A DNA stretch of 64,000 bases from Rhodovulum strictum (GCF_009649175.1 NZ_WJPO01000009.1:41118-105117); one strand, 5' to 3'. Positions 35,396 through 45,448 are shown, counted from the first letter of the stretch. The notes: generated by a model from the sequence alone, not told the origin. A program made the numbers and translations.

Positions 35396-36259
35396 TCAGC
35401 CGCCCGAATGCGCCCAGTCCCAGTAAAGCTCGCGCACCTTCTGGGTCATCGGCCCGGGCTGGTACTGCACATCGTCGAACGCCCTGACCGGCGTCACCTT
35501 CATCATGTTTCCCGACAGGAACACCTCGTCGGCCGCGCGCACATCGTCAAAGCCCAGCACCGTTTCATGCACCGCGATCCCCGCGGCGCGCAGATTGGCA
35601 ATATGCCGCGCCCTCGTGATGCCCGCCAGGAAGGTGCCGTTCGGGATCGGCGTCAGAACCTGGCCACCCTTCACGATGAACACGTTGGCCGTGGCTGTCT
35701 CGGCGACATTGCCCAGCGCGTCCGCCACCAGCGCATTGCCGAACCCCTTGGCGCGTGCCTCGGCCAGCATCCGCGCATTGTTGGGATAAAGACAGCCCGC
35801 CTTGGCATTGACCACCGCGCAGTCCAGCGTGGGCCGGCGGAACCGCGTCGTGGTCAGCGTCGTGGCGCTGCCCGGGGCCGCCATCGCGATTTCCTCCAGG
35901 CTGATCGCAAAGCCCGTCGCACCCGGCTTCGGCACGATCCCCAGGAAATCGCCGTCAAGCGCCCAGTACATCGGCCGGATATAGACCGCGGCATCCTCCG
36001 GATAGGTCTTCAGCCCCTCCCAGATCAGGTCATGCATCTGCTGCGCACTGAGCGTCGGCGTGATCATCAGCGCCTCGGCCGAGCGGTTCACCCGTTCGCA
36101 ATGCGCCATCAGGTCGGGGGCGATCCCCTCGAAATAGCGCGCGCCATCGAACACGGTCGTCCCCAGCCAACTGCCATGGTCGGCCGCGCGCATTACCGCC
36201 AGGTCCGAGCGGTGCCAGCTGCCCTCGAAATAGGTGCGGATGTTGTTGCCGGTTGCCAT
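35396..36259 (-). CDS. Branched-chain-type aminotransferase (fold class IV)
   Basis: 287 residues. PLP enzyme of the IlvE/D-amino-acid transaminase/ADC-lyase class. The PLP lysine lies in CAVVNAKAGCLYPNNARML; the phosphate-binding LGNVAETATANVFIVKGGQV and GITRARHIANLRAAGI follow. The N-terminal FEGSWHRSDLAVMRAADHGS and YIRPMYWALDG fit the branched-chain group best. It probably transfers amino groups between branched-chain 2-oxo acids and glutamate, but substrate choice within class IV is hard to call from sequence. The start is the MATGNNIRTYFEG methionine, where homology begins. Confidence 0.85.
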   Translation of the reverse strand: MATGNNIRTYFEGSWHRSDLAVMRAADHGSWLGTTVFDGARYFEGIAPDLMAHCERVNRSAEALMITPTLSAQQMHDLIWEGLKTYPEDAAVYIRPMYWALDGDFLGIVPKPGATGFAISLEEIAMAAPGSATTLTTTRFRRPTLDCAVVNAKAGCLYPNNARMLAEARAKGFGNALVADALGNVAETATANVFIVKGGQVLTPIPNGTFLAGITRARHIANLRAAGIAVHETVLGFDDVRAADEVFLSGNMMKVTPVRAFDDVQYQPGPMTQKVRELYWDWAHSGG

Positions 36260-36545
36260 GTCTGACCCCTTTCCTGAACCAGGGCGCAGCCTAGACCCGG
36301 CCTGCGGGGGCGTCCAGACCGGAAGGCAGACACCCCCGGCGGGGCGGCCGGGGGCGCCGTACCGCGCGGGCCAGGGCAGGGACCGCGCGACAAGAACCCG
36401 GGACAGGCGCGGGCGGATCGGGTGCGCCGGACTTGGGGAATCGGGCCCCGGGGAACCGGATGGGTGACCGGTCGCGCCCATCCTCCACCGGCCGCGAGTC
36501 GTCCGCATGTCGGGCCGGTATCGGTTTCGTGAAACTGGCGCTGCG

Positions 36546-36929
36546 CTATCCGCCCATCGGGCTGCACAGCTCGACCAGACAGCCGTTCGGGTCGGTCACA
36601 TAGGCCGTGGTCTGCCCCCAGGGCTCGTCGCGCGGCGCCTGCACCAGCCGCGCCCCCGCGGCCAGCGCGCGCTCCACCGCCCCGGCGACATCCCCGGTCT
36701 CGAAGGCGATCTCGAAGACCGGCGCGGCGGGATCGGGCTGGCCGGGATGTTTGCCAAGCTCGGTCATCAGCCGCACCGAGGAAAAAGCCAGCTTCGTCTC
36801 GCCCGTCGCAAGCTCGCCATACTCGCCGCTTTCATGCAGGAAGCCCGTCGTCATGCCGAATGCGCGCCCGTAGAAATCCAGCGTCGCGGCAACGTCGGGC
36901 ACGTAGAGGATCGTGTAGCGAAAGCGCAT
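36546..36929 (-). CDS. VOC-family (glyoxalase/bleomycin-resistance-like) protein
   Basis: 127 residues, two beta-alpha-beta-beta-beta modules: MRFRYTILYVPDVAATLDFY then GRAFGMTTGFLHESGEYGEL, and TAYVTDPNGCLVELCSPMGG at the end with the usual metal-ligand Glu. Substrate unknown. 286 bases without any recognised gene or signal separate it from the aminotransferase gene. Confidence 0.85.
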   Translation of the reverse strand: MRFRYTILYVPDVAATLDFYGRAFGMTTGFLHESGEYGELATGETKLAFSSVRLMTELGKHPGQPDPAAPVFEIAFETGDVAGAVERALAAGARLVQAPRDEPWGQTTAYVTDPNGCLVELCSPMGG

Positions 36930-36993
36930 CGGCAGCCCCCTTTGGGTAGTCTGCCATGGCGACGGGGCGTTGTCCCGTACGAATCGCCGCGGA

Positions 36994-38061
36994 TCAGCCT
37001 TGGGCGGCGCAGCGCAGGCGACGCAGCAACGCTGAGACGAGTGCCTGGCCAAAGAGCCCGAGCAGGGATGCAAGCAACCCGGCCAGCGCTGCCAAGAGGT
37101 GCGCCACGGCGTCAGTGATCTGCACGGCAAGGCGCAGAAGGCGCGACTTGCCCAGCACCTCCAGCCCGGCGATGCTACGTGCGGGCGCGGCCTCGGCGAT
37201 GGTCGCAAGGCGGCGCAGGTCGCCTGCATCCTCGGCCGCGCCAAGCAGGTGCAGCGTGCCCGCGAGCCCGACCGCGGTCTTCATGCGCCCGCCATCCTCC
37301 AGCAGATCAAGCGCCGGCCGAAGCCGCTCGGGTCGCATCAATGCCTTCAGGTCCGCGGCGCTGCGCGCGTCTGGCAGGCGCTGCCAGTCAAGGCCATCCC
37401 GGGCGGCGTCCGCAAATGTTTGCGTGAGCCTTGCCGGCAGGCGCCCCATTCCATGGGCAAGTTTCGCCACGCCCGCGCCCAGCTTGACCGCGCTGCTGCT
37501 GCCTCCGGTCGCCGGCACCAGCACGGCCGCCGAAAGACCCAGGGCCGAAAGCAGAACGTCGACGCGGTCAACCGCATCCCCGCGCAGGTAGGCAACGCCC
37601 TCGCGCGCCAGGGACTGCACGTCGCCCACAGGCGACAACTGGACCGCCGCCCCGCAGAGCAGCGCGGCGGACAACTCGCAGTCGGCCACATTGCGGCCGC
37701 AGCGCAAGCAGGCCCCGGCCATCCTCAGCGTGCCGTTATCGGCGTTGCGCAGGCTTGCGCGCCGGGTCTCCAGTTCCGGCGGCAGCGCCACGTCCTGCCG
37801 CGCCAGTTCCTCGGCCACGGCGTCGATCGCCAGCCAGTTGCGCGGGGTCTCGTCCAGAAGCGCATCGAGCCGTGCGATCATGCGCCCGTCACCGGCGGCC
37901 CGGGCCAGTTGCCGAACCAGCCCCGCCTCGATCCGCGCGGCCCCGGCGTCGATCACGGCGCTGCCCGGCCAGCCGGCCGCGAGCCGCCAGCCCGACCAGA
38001 GGAAAAGCGCAAGCGAAAGGGCGAGCAGCAGCGTCAGGATGGCCCGCGCCGCCCGCCGCAT
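36994..38061 (-). CDS. Hypothetical membrane protein with cysteine cluster
   Basis: 355 residues. N-terminal anchor (ILTLLLALSLALFLWSGWRL), an extracytoplasmic helical part holding a compact Cys cluster (GACLRCGRNVADCELSAALL plus C), a hydrophobic stretch LLSALGLSAAVLVPATGG, and a C-terminal hydrophobic hairpin (AHLLAALAGLLASLLGLFGQ). I do not recognise a family. It starts 4 bases after the trpS stop, so it is cotranscribed with trpS. Confidence 0.7.
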   Translation of the reverse strand: MRRAARAILTLLLALSLALFLWSGWRLAAGWPGSAVIDAGAARIEAGLVRQLARAAGDGRMIARLDALLDETPRNWLAIDAVAEELARQDVALPPELETRRASLRNADNGTLRMAGACLRCGRNVADCELSAALLCGAAVQLSPVGDVQSLAREGVAYLRGDAVDRVDVLLSALGLSAAVLVPATGGSSSAVKLGAGVAKLAHGMGRLPARLTQTFADAARDGLDWQRLPDARSAADLKALMRPERLRPALDLLEDGGRMKTAVGLAGTLHLLGAAEDAGDLRRLATIAEAAPARSIAGLEVLGKSRLLRLAVQITDAVAHLLAALAGLLASLLGLFGQALVSALLRRLRCAAQG

Positions 38062-38065
38062 GGGT

Positions 38066-39097
38066 CTAGGCGCCCCGGGCGCCCACCATGCCCACAATCT
38101 CGTAGCTGCGCTTCAGGATCGGCGCCGCGATCTCGTTCGCGCGCTCGGCGCCCGCGGCAAGGATGCGGTCGATCTCGGCCGGATCCTGCATCAGCCGCGC
38201 CATCTCGGCGGTGATCGGCGCCAGCCGTGCCACCGCCAGATCGGCAAGCGACGGCTTGAAGCTGCCGAATTGCTGGCCGCCATGTTCCGCGATCACCTGT
38301 TCGGGCGTCAGTTCCGCAAGGGCGGCGTAGATGTTGACCAGATTGCGCGCCTCGGGCCGTCCCTCCAGTCCCTCCGGCGTCTCGGGCAGGGGCTCGGGAT
38401 CGGTCTTGGCCTTGCGGATCTTCTTCGCGATGGTGTCCGCGTCATCGGTCAGGTTGATCCGGCTCATGTCCGAGGGGTCGGATTTCGACATCTTCCTCGT
38501 GCCGTCGCGCAAGGACATCACCCGCGTCGCCGCGCCCTCGATCACGGGTTCGGGCAGCGGAAAGAACTCCACCCCGAAATCGTTGTTGAACTTGGCCGCG
38601 ATGTCGCGGGTCAGTTCCACATGCTGTTTCTGGTCCTCGCCCACCGGCACATGGGTCGCGTGATAGACAAGGATATCGGCCGCCATCAGCGCCGGATAGG
38701 CAAAGAGCCCCAGCGACACGTTCTCGGAATTCTTGCCCGCCTTGTCCTTGAACTGGGTCATGCGCTGCATCCAGCCCAGTCGCGCGACGCAGTTGAAGAG
38801 CCAGGCCAGTTGCGCATGGGCAGGCACCTGCGACTGGTTGAACAGGATCGAGCGGGCGGGGTCGATCCCGCTGGCGATGAAGCCCGCGGCAAGCTCGCGC
38901 GTGGCATGGGTCAGCTTCTCGGGATCCTGCCAGACGGTGATCGCGTGCATGTCGACGATGCAATAGACCGTCTCGATGCCGCCTTGGTCCTGGGTCTCGA
39001 CAAAGCGCTTGAGCGCGCCGAGATAGTTGCCCAGCGTCAGCCCGCCCGAGGGCTGGATGCCGGAAAAGACGCGCGGTGTGTGGACCACCTCGGCCAT
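38066..39097 (-). CDS. trpS: Tryptophanyl-tRNA synthetase
   Basis: 343 residues. Class I synthetase charging tRNA-Trp. HIGH-equivalent [20 protein letters not shown] and KMSKS-containing [37 protein letters not shown] and [15 protein letters not shown] are also typical. Ribosome site GGAG is 7 bases before the ATG. Confidence 0.97.
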   Translation of the reverse strand: MAEVVHTPRVFSGIQPSGGLTLGNYLGALKRFVETQDQGGIETVYCIVDMHAITVWQDPEKLTHATRELAAGFIASGIDPARSILFNQSQVPAHAQLAWLFNCVARLGWMQRMTQFKDKAGKNSENVSLGLFAYPALMAADILVYHATHVPVGEDQKQHVELTRDIAAKFNNDFGVEFFPLPEPVIEGAATRVMSLRDGTRKMSKSDPSDMSRINLTDDADTIAKKIRKAKTDPEPLPETPEGLEGRPEARNLVNIYAALAELTPEQVIAEHGGQQFGSFKPSLADLAVARLAPITAEMARLMQDPAEIDRILAAGAERANEIAAPILKRSYEIVGMVGARGA

Positions 39098-39176
39098 GGG
39101 GTCATCTCCGTCTGGAATTTGTTGCCTCGCTCGCTTACCCATGCGGGGCAACACCGTCAACCGAGGCCCGTGCCGC

Positions 39177-39863
39177 ATGTCCCCCGATCCGAACGCCCAT
39201 CCGCTGAATCCGCTGCCCGCGGTGATCTGGCTTCTGGTTCTGCCGGTCATCGCGATGGAGGCGGTCCTGAGCCTTGGGGCGCGCGGCATCCTGGGCGGGC
39301 CCGAGGCCGTGGGCTGGCGGCTGGCGGCGTTTCAGGATTATGCCTTCTCGGGGCAGGTGCTTGACTGGATGCTGGCCGAGGGCCGCTTTCCGCCGCAGCA
39401 TCTGATGCGCTTCGTGACCTATCCCTTCGTGCATGGGGGCGTGACGCATGCTGTCTTTGTCGTCGTCTTCATCCTGGCGCTGGGCAAGATGGTGGCCGAG
39501 ATCTTCCGGCCCTGGGCGGTGCTGGCGGTGTTCTTCTGCTCGGCGATCATGGGGGCGCTGGCCTATGGCCTGCTGCTGGACGATCCTGCGCCGCTGGTGG
39601 GTGGTTTTCCGGCGGTCTACGGGCTGATCGGGGCCTTCACCTTCCTTCTGTGGGTGCGGCTGGCCGGGACCGGGACGAACCAGTATCGCGCGTTCTCGCT
39701 GATCGGGGTTCTGTTGGGCATCCAGCTTGTGTTCGGCCTGTTGTTCGGCGGCAGCAATGACTGGCTGGCCGATCTTGCAGGGTTCGGCACCGGCTTCCTG
39801 ATGTCCTTTGTCGTCAGCCCGGGCGGCTGGGGCCGGGTGCGGGCACGGATCCGTCACCGCTGA
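39177..39863 (+). CDS. Rhomboid-fold membrane protein lacking catalytic residues
   Basis: 228 residues, about six helices, rhomboid topology: [20 protein letters not shown] matches the conserved helix with the WR..T..FxHxxxxH-like pattern. The helix that should hold the nucleophile reads [17 protein letters not shown] with no GxSG serine, and the helix that should hold the catalytic histidine reads [14 protein letters not shown] with Asp at that site. It is therefore probably an inactive rhomboid that binds rather than cleaves membrane clients. It overlaps the convergent murJ by 10 bases. Confidence 0.8.
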   Translation: MSPDPNAHPLNPLPAVIWLLVLPVIAMEAVLSLGARGILGGPEAVGWRLAAFQDYAFSGQVLDWMLAEGRFPPQHLMRFVTYPFVHGGVTHAVFVVVFILALGKMVAEIFRPWAVLAVFFCSAIMGALAYGLLLDDPAPLVGGFPAVYGLIGAFTFLLWVRLAGTGTNQYRAFSLIGVLLGIQLVFGLLFGGSNDWLADLAGFGTGFLMSFVVSPGGWGRVRARIRHR

Positions 39864-41398
39864 CGGCTGAGCGCGCGGCGGAACTCGGACAGGCGGAACG
39901 CGCCCAGCAGGTGGCCCGCGCCGAAATAGGCGACCATCCCGATCCCCACCAGCCCGGCCAGAGCGGCATAGCGGATCCGGCCCGCCTCCAGCCAGGGCGC
40001 CAGCGCCGAGGCCGCGGCCCAGAGCACCACCCCCATCAGCGCCGAGGCCGCGAGGATACGCCAGATCCGCGCCCGGAACCGGCTGTCCAGCGTCGCTGCC
40101 GCGCCATAGCGGCGTGACCCGGCCCAGAGCAGCCCGACCATCGCCCAGCCCGCCAGCGTGGTGCCCCAGGCCGCCGCGATATAGCCGATGAAGGGGGCAA
40201 GACCGATGGCAAGCCCCGCATTCACGACCAGCGCCCAGAGCGCGTAATAGAACGGCCGCCGCGTATCCTCGCGCGCGAAGAACAGCGGTTGCAGAACCTT
40301 CTGCATCACGAAGGCGGGCAGGCCCGCGCCATAGACCGCCACCGCCAGCGCCGTGGCTGCGGCGTCGGCGGCATCGAAGGCGCCGCGCTGGAACAGTACG
40401 CCGACGATCGCGCCGGGAATGACGGCCAGCGCCACCGCCGCCGGGACGGTCAGCGCCAGCGCCATCTCGCCCGCGCGGTTGAACGCATCGCGCCCGCCAT
40501 TGGTATCCTCGGCCCGCAACCGGCGCGACAGGTCGGGCAGCAGCACCACGCCGATGGCGATGCCCACGACGCCCAGCGGCAACTGGTACAGCCGGTCGGC
40601 ATAGGAAAGCCACGCCACCGCACCTTCGAAGAAACTGGCAACCTGACGGCCGATCAGCAGGTTCACCTGCACCACGCCGCCCGCCAGCGCAGCGGGTGCG
40701 GCGATGATCGCCAGCCGCTTCAGCTCGGGCGTCATCCTGGGCCGCCGGATGGTCAGCCGGAACCCCGCGCGCGAGGCTGCGACCCAGACCAGCGCAAGCT
40801 GCGCGATCCCCGCGACCGGCACGGTCCAAGCCAGCGTGTCGCCGATGGGCCAGCCGATCCGATGCGCCGCCACCATCGCCAGAACGAAGAGCAGGTTCAG
40901 CAGCACCGGCGCGGCGGCAGCGGCGACAAAGCGCCCGGTGGCGTTCAGCACGCCGGACAACAGCGCGGCGAGCGAGATGAACAGGATATAGGGAAAGGCG
41001 ATGCGGCCATAGAGAACGGCCATGTCGAACCGCTCGTCCGCGACAAAGCCCCCTGCCATCGCCAGCACCAGAAACGGCATCGCCACTTGGGCGATCAGGG
41101 TCAGGACGATCAGGATGGTGGCCAGCCCGGTACAGGCATCGCGGGCAAAATCCAGCGCGTCGTCGCCCCCTTCCAGCTTTTTCGCGAACATCGGTACGAA
41201 GGCCATGTTGAACGCGCCTTCGGCAAAGAAGCGGCGGAACATGTTGGGCAGGGAAAAGGCGATCAGGAACGCCTCGGCCACCGGCCCCGCGCCCAGATAG
41301 GCCGCGATCAGGATGTCGCGCACGAAGCCGACGATACGGCTGACAAAGGTCCAGACGCCGACCGTCACGAAACCTTTCACTAGTCGGATCGGCTGCAT
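39854..41398 (-). CDS. murJ: Lipid II flippase MurJ
   Basis: 514 residues, about 14 helices. It flips lipid II across the inner membrane for peptidoglycan synthesis. Signature N-terminus VSRIVGFVRDILIAAYLGAG, then FSLPNMFRRFFAEGAFNMAF and VPMFAKKLEGG are diagnostic; later RVVFFAREDTRRP-like segment reads QPLFFAREDTRRPFYYALWA. The start overlaps the glnD stop (TGATG). Confidence 0.96.
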   Translation of the reverse strand: MQPIRLVKGFVTVGVWTFVSRIVGFVRDILIAAYLGAGPVAEAFLIAFSLPNMFRRFFAEGAFNMAFVPMFAKKLEGGDDALDFARDACTGLATILIVLTLIAQVAMPFLVLAMAGGFVADERFDMAVLYGRIAFPYILFISLAALLSGVLNATGRFVAAAAAPVLLNLLFVLAMVAAHRIGWPIGDTLAWTVPVAGIAQLALVWVAASRAGFRLTIRRPRMTPELKRLAIIAAPAALAGGVVQVNLLIGRQVASFFEGAVAWLSYADRLYQLPLGVVGIAIGVVLLPDLSRRLRAEDTNGGRDAFNRAGEMALALTVPAAVALAVIPGAIVGVLFQRGAFDAADAAATALAVAVYGAGLPAFVMQKVLQPLFFAREDTRRPFYYALWALVVNAGLAIGLAPFIGYIAAAWGTTLAGWAMVGLLWAGSRRYGAAATLDSRFRARIWRILAASALMGVVLWAAASALAPWLEAGRIRYAALAGLVGIGMVAYFGAGHLLGAFRLSEFRRALSRQR

Positions 41399-44229
41399 CA
41401 GGCGCTGGCCCGTTGCGCGCCCCGCTCGATCGCGGCGCGCAGCTTCTTCTCAAGCGATTCCTGGCGCGCGCGGGCATGCAGCTTCAGCCCGAAGCTGTCC
41501 TTGACATAGAAGTTGTCGACCACCTGCGCGCCGAAGGTCGCGATCACGGCCGAGGCGATGTACACGTTGCTATCGGCCAGCACGCGGGTCAGGTCATATA
41601 GCAGGCCCGGTCGGTCGCGGGTGTCGACCTCGATGATCGTGTAGATCTCGGACCCCTCGTTGTCGAAGGTGATCGAGGTCGGGAAACGGAAGCTCTGTTC
41701 GCGCTTTTTCAGCTTGTCGCGGTCGGCAAGCTTTTCGCGCGGCCGGATCTCGCCCGCCAGCGTCTTCTCGATCATCTGGCGCAGGCGGGGCAGGCGGGCG
41801 CCCTCGTAGGGGGTACCCTCGGAATCCTGCACCCAGAACACGGCGGTCGCATAGCCGTCCTTGGTGGTATAGGTGCGCGCGTCGACCACATTGGCGCCGA
41901 CCAGCGCCAGCGCGCCCGCCAGCCGCGAGAAGATGCCCGGATGGTCCGCCAGCGCGAAACAGACGCGAGTGGCGTCGTGGTCGGCATCCTCGGCCAGGTC
42001 GATGCGGATCTCGTCATCGCCCAGATCGCGCAGCAGCCGGGCAAAGATCGCATGCGTGCCGCCGGGCAGGCCGGTCCAGTAGGGCGGGTAGTGGCGGGCG
42101 GTCTCGGCGCGCAGATCCTTCTTGTCCCAGTCGGTCAGCGCCTCGCGCAGCGCGCGCTTGGCGTGGTCCTCGCGGGTGCGCCGGTTGACGGCCTCCAGCC
42201 CCTTTTCCAGCGCCGTCGCGGTTTCGCGGTAAAGCTGGCGGATCAGCTGCGCCTTCCAGTTGTTCCAGGTTCCGGGGCCGACGCCGATGATGTCGCAGAC
42301 CGTCAGCACCGTCAGCAGGTCCAGCCGCTTGCGGGTCTGCACCGCCTTGGCGAAATCGCGCACCGTGCGCGGGTCCGACAGGTCGCGCTTCTGCGCCATG
42401 TCGGACATCAGCAGGTGATAGCGCACCAGCCATTCGACGGTTTCGCATTCCTCGGGTTTCAGCCCCAGCCGCGGCGCCACCTTGCGCGCGATCTGGGCGC
42501 CCAGCACCGAATGATCCTCGGGCCGCCCCTTGCCGATATCGTGCAGCAGCAGCGCGGCATAGATCACCCGCCGGTTCACCCCCTCCTTGAGGATGCGCGA
42601 CGCGATGGGCAGTTCCTCGACCAGTTCGCCGCGTTCGATCTGCGCCAGCGTCGAGATGCACTGGATGATGTGCTCGTCCACCGTGTAATGGTGGTAGAGG
42701 TTGAACTGCATCATCGCCACGATGGGCTCGAATTCGGGGATGAAGGCGGCCAGCGCGCCCAGTTCGTTCATCCGCCGCAGCGCTCGTTCGGGATTGCCGT
42801 GCTTGAGCATCAGGTCAAGGAAGATGCGCTGCGCCTCGGGATCGGCGCGCAGGCTGTCGTCGATCAGGTGCAGGTTCGCCTTGACCAGCCGCATCGCATC
42901 CGGGTGCAGCAGCGTGCCCGCCTTCAGCGCCTCCTCGAAGATGCGCAGAAGGTTCATCTTGTCGGCCAGGAAGGTCGCGGGATCGGCCACGTTCATCCGG
43001 TTCTGGGCGATCTCGTAGCCCTCGGGCATCTTGCGGCGGCGCCGGAACAGGCCCAGAAGCCGCGGCTCGCTCTTGACATGCGCGGCTTCCAGCTTGGTCA
43101 GGAAGATCCGGGTCAGATCGCCCACCGTGGTCGCGTGGCGGAAATAATGCTGCATGAAATGCTCGACCGCGCGCCGCCCGCCGTGATCGGCAAAGCCCAT
43201 GCGCGCGGCGACCTCGACCTGAAGATCGAATGTCAACTGGTCCATCGCCCGGTCGGTAATCAGGTGCAGGTGGCAGCGCACCGCCCAGAGGAAGCGCTCG
43301 GCGTTCACGAAGCCGCGGAACTCCTCTTCGGTGAAGAAGCCCAGCCCGACCAGACGCGAGGCGCGGTCGGCGCGATAGATGTATTTCGCGATCCAGTAGA
43401 GCGATTGCATGTCGCGCAGACCGCCCTTGCCCTCCTTGACGTTGGGTTCCAGGACATAGCGCTGCCCGCCCTGCTTGCGGTGGCGCTCCGACCGCTCGGC
43501 CAGCTTGGCCTCGATGAAATCGCCCTCGGTGCCGTCGAACAGGTCGCGCCAGAGCGCATCGTTCAATTCGCGATCCAGCGGTGCATGCCCCGCGAGAAAG
43601 CGGTTTTCCAGCAGCGCGGTGCGGATCGTGTAATCCTCGCGCCCCAGCCGCACGCAATCCTTCACCGTGCGCGAGGCATGGCCGACCTTCAGCCGCAGAT
43701 CCCACAGCATGTAGAGCATCGATTCGATGACGCTCTCGGCCCAGGGGGTGATCTTCCAGGGCGTCAGGAACAGCAGATCGACATCTGAGTGCGGCGCCAT
43801 CTCGCCCCGGCCGTAGCCGCCGACGGCAAACACGGCCAGCCGCTCGCCCTCGGTCGGGTTTGGCTTGGGATGCAGGTGGGTGCGGGCGATCTCCAGCGTC
43901 GCTCGCACAAGGCAATCGGTCAGCCAGGTATAGGCGCGCACGGTGGGGCCCGCGTCGAAGGGCCGTTCGGCAAAGGCGGCGGCGATGGCCGCGCGGCCGC
44001 GGATGCGGGCCTCGCGCAGGTGGCGCACCATCGCATCGCGCAGCGCGCGGGGCTCGGCGCCCTCGGCCCCGAGCCGGGCGAGTTCCGCGGCAAAGGCAGC
44101 CCTGTCGAATATCTGGTTCGCCGGACAGATCAGGCTGTCCGGCGCCGGGTCTTCGGCTGTGGTCGGGGCGTTACCCGGTCTGGCGGGCCTATGATCCGGC
44201 GCCGGCGAAGCTTCTGGGGGCGGGGTCAA
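41398..44229 (-). CDS. glnD: Bifunctional PII uridylyltransferase/uridylyl-removing enzyme GlnD
   Basis: 943 residues. GlnD senses glutamine and (de)uridylylates PII proteins. Nucleotidyltransferase motif VGGYGRGEMAPHSDVDLLFL (about 136-155), HD domain LLLHDIGKGRPEDHS (H563, D564) and two C-terminal ACT domains, the second containing IIEVDTRDRPGLLYDLTRVL. The only possible start is TTG at 44229, behind AGGTG; the first 30 residues (Pro/Ala-rich) are not conserved and overlap the upstream lipoprotein gene by 41 bases. Confidence 0.95.
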   Translation of the reverse strand: MTPPPEASPAPDHRPARPGNAPTTAEDPAPDSLICPANQIFDRAAFAAELARLGAEGAEPRALRDAMVRHLREARIRGRAAIAAAFAERPFDAGPTVRAYTWLTDCLVRATLEIARTHLHPKPNPTEGERLAVFAVGGYGRGEMAPHSDVDLLFLTPWKITPWAESVIESMLYMLWDLRLKVGHASRTVKDCVRLGREDYTIRTALLENRFLAGHAPLDRELNDALWRDLFDGTEGDFIEAKLAERSERHRKQGGQRYVLEPNVKEGKGGLRDMQSLYWIAKYIYRADRASRLVGLGFFTEEEFRGFVNAERFLWAVRCHLHLITDRAMDQLTFDLQVEVAARMGFADHGGRRAVEHFMQHYFRHATTVGDLTRIFLTKLEAAHVKSEPRLLGLFRRRRKMPEGYEIAQNRMNVADPATFLADKMNLLRIFEEALKAGTLLHPDAMRLVKANLHLIDDSLRADPEAQRIFLDLMLKHGNPERALRRMNELGALAAFIPEFEPIVAMMQFNLYHHYTVDEHIIQCISTLAQIERGELVEELPIASRILKEGVNRRVIYAALLLHDIGKGRPEDHSVLGAQIARKVAPRLGLKPEECETVEWLVRYHLLMSDMAQKRDLSDPRTVRDFAKAVQTRKRLDLLTVLTVCDIIGVGPGTWNNWKAQLIRQLYRETATALEKGLEAVNRRTREDHAKRALREALTDWDKKDLRAETARHYPPYWTGLPGGTHAIFARLLRDLGDDEIRIDLAEDADHDATRVCFALADHPGIFSRLAGALALVGANVVDARTYTTKDGYATAVFWVQDSEGTPYEGARLPRLRQMIEKTLAGEIRPREKLADRDKLKKREQSFRFPTSITFDNEGSEIYTIIEVDTRDRPGLLYDLTRVLADSNVYIASAVIATFGAQVVDNFYVKDSFGLKLHARARQESLEKKLRAAIERGAQRASA

Positions 44230-45358
44230 TCACGATCACCTGGTTGTTCCGGATTTCGGCGACCGCCAGCCCACGTTCGTTGGTGCCATCGGGTCGCAGG
44301 CGGAATACACCGTTCACCCCGGCAAATCCAGAGGGCTGGGTCAGCGCCCGGACGGTCAGCGCATCCGAACTGCCCTGACGCACGAGCGCCCCGATTGCCG
44401 CGATGCCGTCATAGGCCAGCCCCGCGGTCGGATGGGCAGGCTCGCCATAGGCGGCCATGTAGCGGGACTCGAAACGGCGGGTCAGATCGGGGTCGGGCAG
44501 CGCGAACCAGCCCCCCTGCAAGCCCGGCAGCGCCAGAGTCGAGGGCGGAATGTCCCAGCGCGTCAGGCCGATGAATTTCACGCTGGCCGGATCGACGCGG
44601 TTCTCGGGCAGAAGCTGCGCCAGCAAGGGCAGCGCGCCCGCGGTTGCCGCGGTGAAGAACACCGCATCCGCCCCGGCCCCCCGCGTGCGTGCGGCAAGCG
44701 TCGGGATCGCCTGGACCACCCCGTTCTGCGACAGTTCATAGGTGCCGGTGCCCGCAACCCGCCCACCGCTGCGGGCCACCGCCTGCTCGATCGCCGAGCG
44801 CCCGGCCTGGCCCGCGACATCGGGATCGTGGATCACCATGAAACTGCGCCGTCCCTGCGCGACGGCATGGCTGGCCAGCCGGTTCGCGCTGTTCTCGAAG
44901 GTCGGGCCCAGCACGAAGACATTGCCGCCCGCGATCTGGGTATTGTTCGAGAAACTCAGCACGTTGACCCCGCGCGGCGCCACGGCAAGGCCAACGGCAT
45001 TGGCGGATTCGGCGTAAAGCGGGCCAAGGATGATCTTGGCGCCATCCGCCACTGCCTGCTGTGCCGCGGCTGCTGCCCGGTCGGGCCGCCCGGCGGTGGG
45101 ATACACGCGAAGGTCGATCTCGACCCCCTGCAAATCGGCAATGGCCAGCCGTGCGGCATTTTCCAGATTGCGCGCGATCACCTGATCGCCCGCCGAGGCC
45201 GAGCCGCGCGGCACCAGGAGCGCCACCGGCACCGCCTGGCGTGTGTTGATGCTGGGCCCGGTGCCCACGACAGAGGTCGGCTGGCAGGCGGCCACCAGCA
45301 CCAGCGCGGCCATCAGCAAGGCCAACCGCTTGCCTGCGGTACGGAAAACGGCGAACAT
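44189..45358 (-). CDS. LppC/LpoA-like lipoprotein (penicillin-binding protein activator)
   Basis: 389 residues. Lipoprotein signal LALLMAALVLVAACQPTS with lipobox Cys, then a type I periplasmic-binding fold: VALLVPRGSASAGDQVIARN, AVADGAKIILGPLYAESANA and YDGIAAIGALVRQGSSDAL. This fold matches outer-membrane activators of penicillin-binding proteins, or amino-acid-binding proteins recruited to that role. Start ATG 45358 has GAGGAAG in front; GTG 45364 is an alternative. It overlaps glnD and is divergent from rsmI. Confidence 0.85.
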   Translation of the reverse strand: MFAVFRTAGKRLALLMAALVLVAACQPTSVVGTGPSINTRQAVPVALLVPRGSASAGDQVIARNLENAARLAIADLQGVEIDLRVYPTAGRPDRAAAAAQQAVADGAKIILGPLYAESANAVGLAVAPRGVNVLSFSNNTQIAGGNVFVLGPTFENSANRLASHAVAQGRRSFMVIHDPDVAGQAGRSAIEQAVARSGGRVAGTGTYELSQNGVVQAIPTLAARTRGAGADAVFFTAATAGALPLLAQLLPENRVDPASVKFIGLTRWDIPPSTLALPGLQGGWFALPDPDLTRRFESRYMAAYGEPAHPTAGLAYDGIAAIGALVRQGSSDALTVRALTQPSGFAGVNGVFRLRPDGTNERGLAVAEIRNNQVIVIDPAPRSFAGAGS

Positions 45359-45448
45359 GGGCACTTCCTCGCAACGTCTTTCGGGTCGGGGCGAGCCTAA
45401 GCGGATCGGCCGCCCAAGTAAACGTCAGACAAAACCCAGAGGCCCGGC

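Noticed and set aside
36260..36545. 286-bp gap between the aminotransferase and VOC genes searched for a small gene or RNA
   Set aside because: Only GC-rich sequence without start signals, T-runs or clear dyads; nothing supportable.
41941..43788. 615-residue frame antisense to glnD
   Set aside because: Antisense shadow of glnD.
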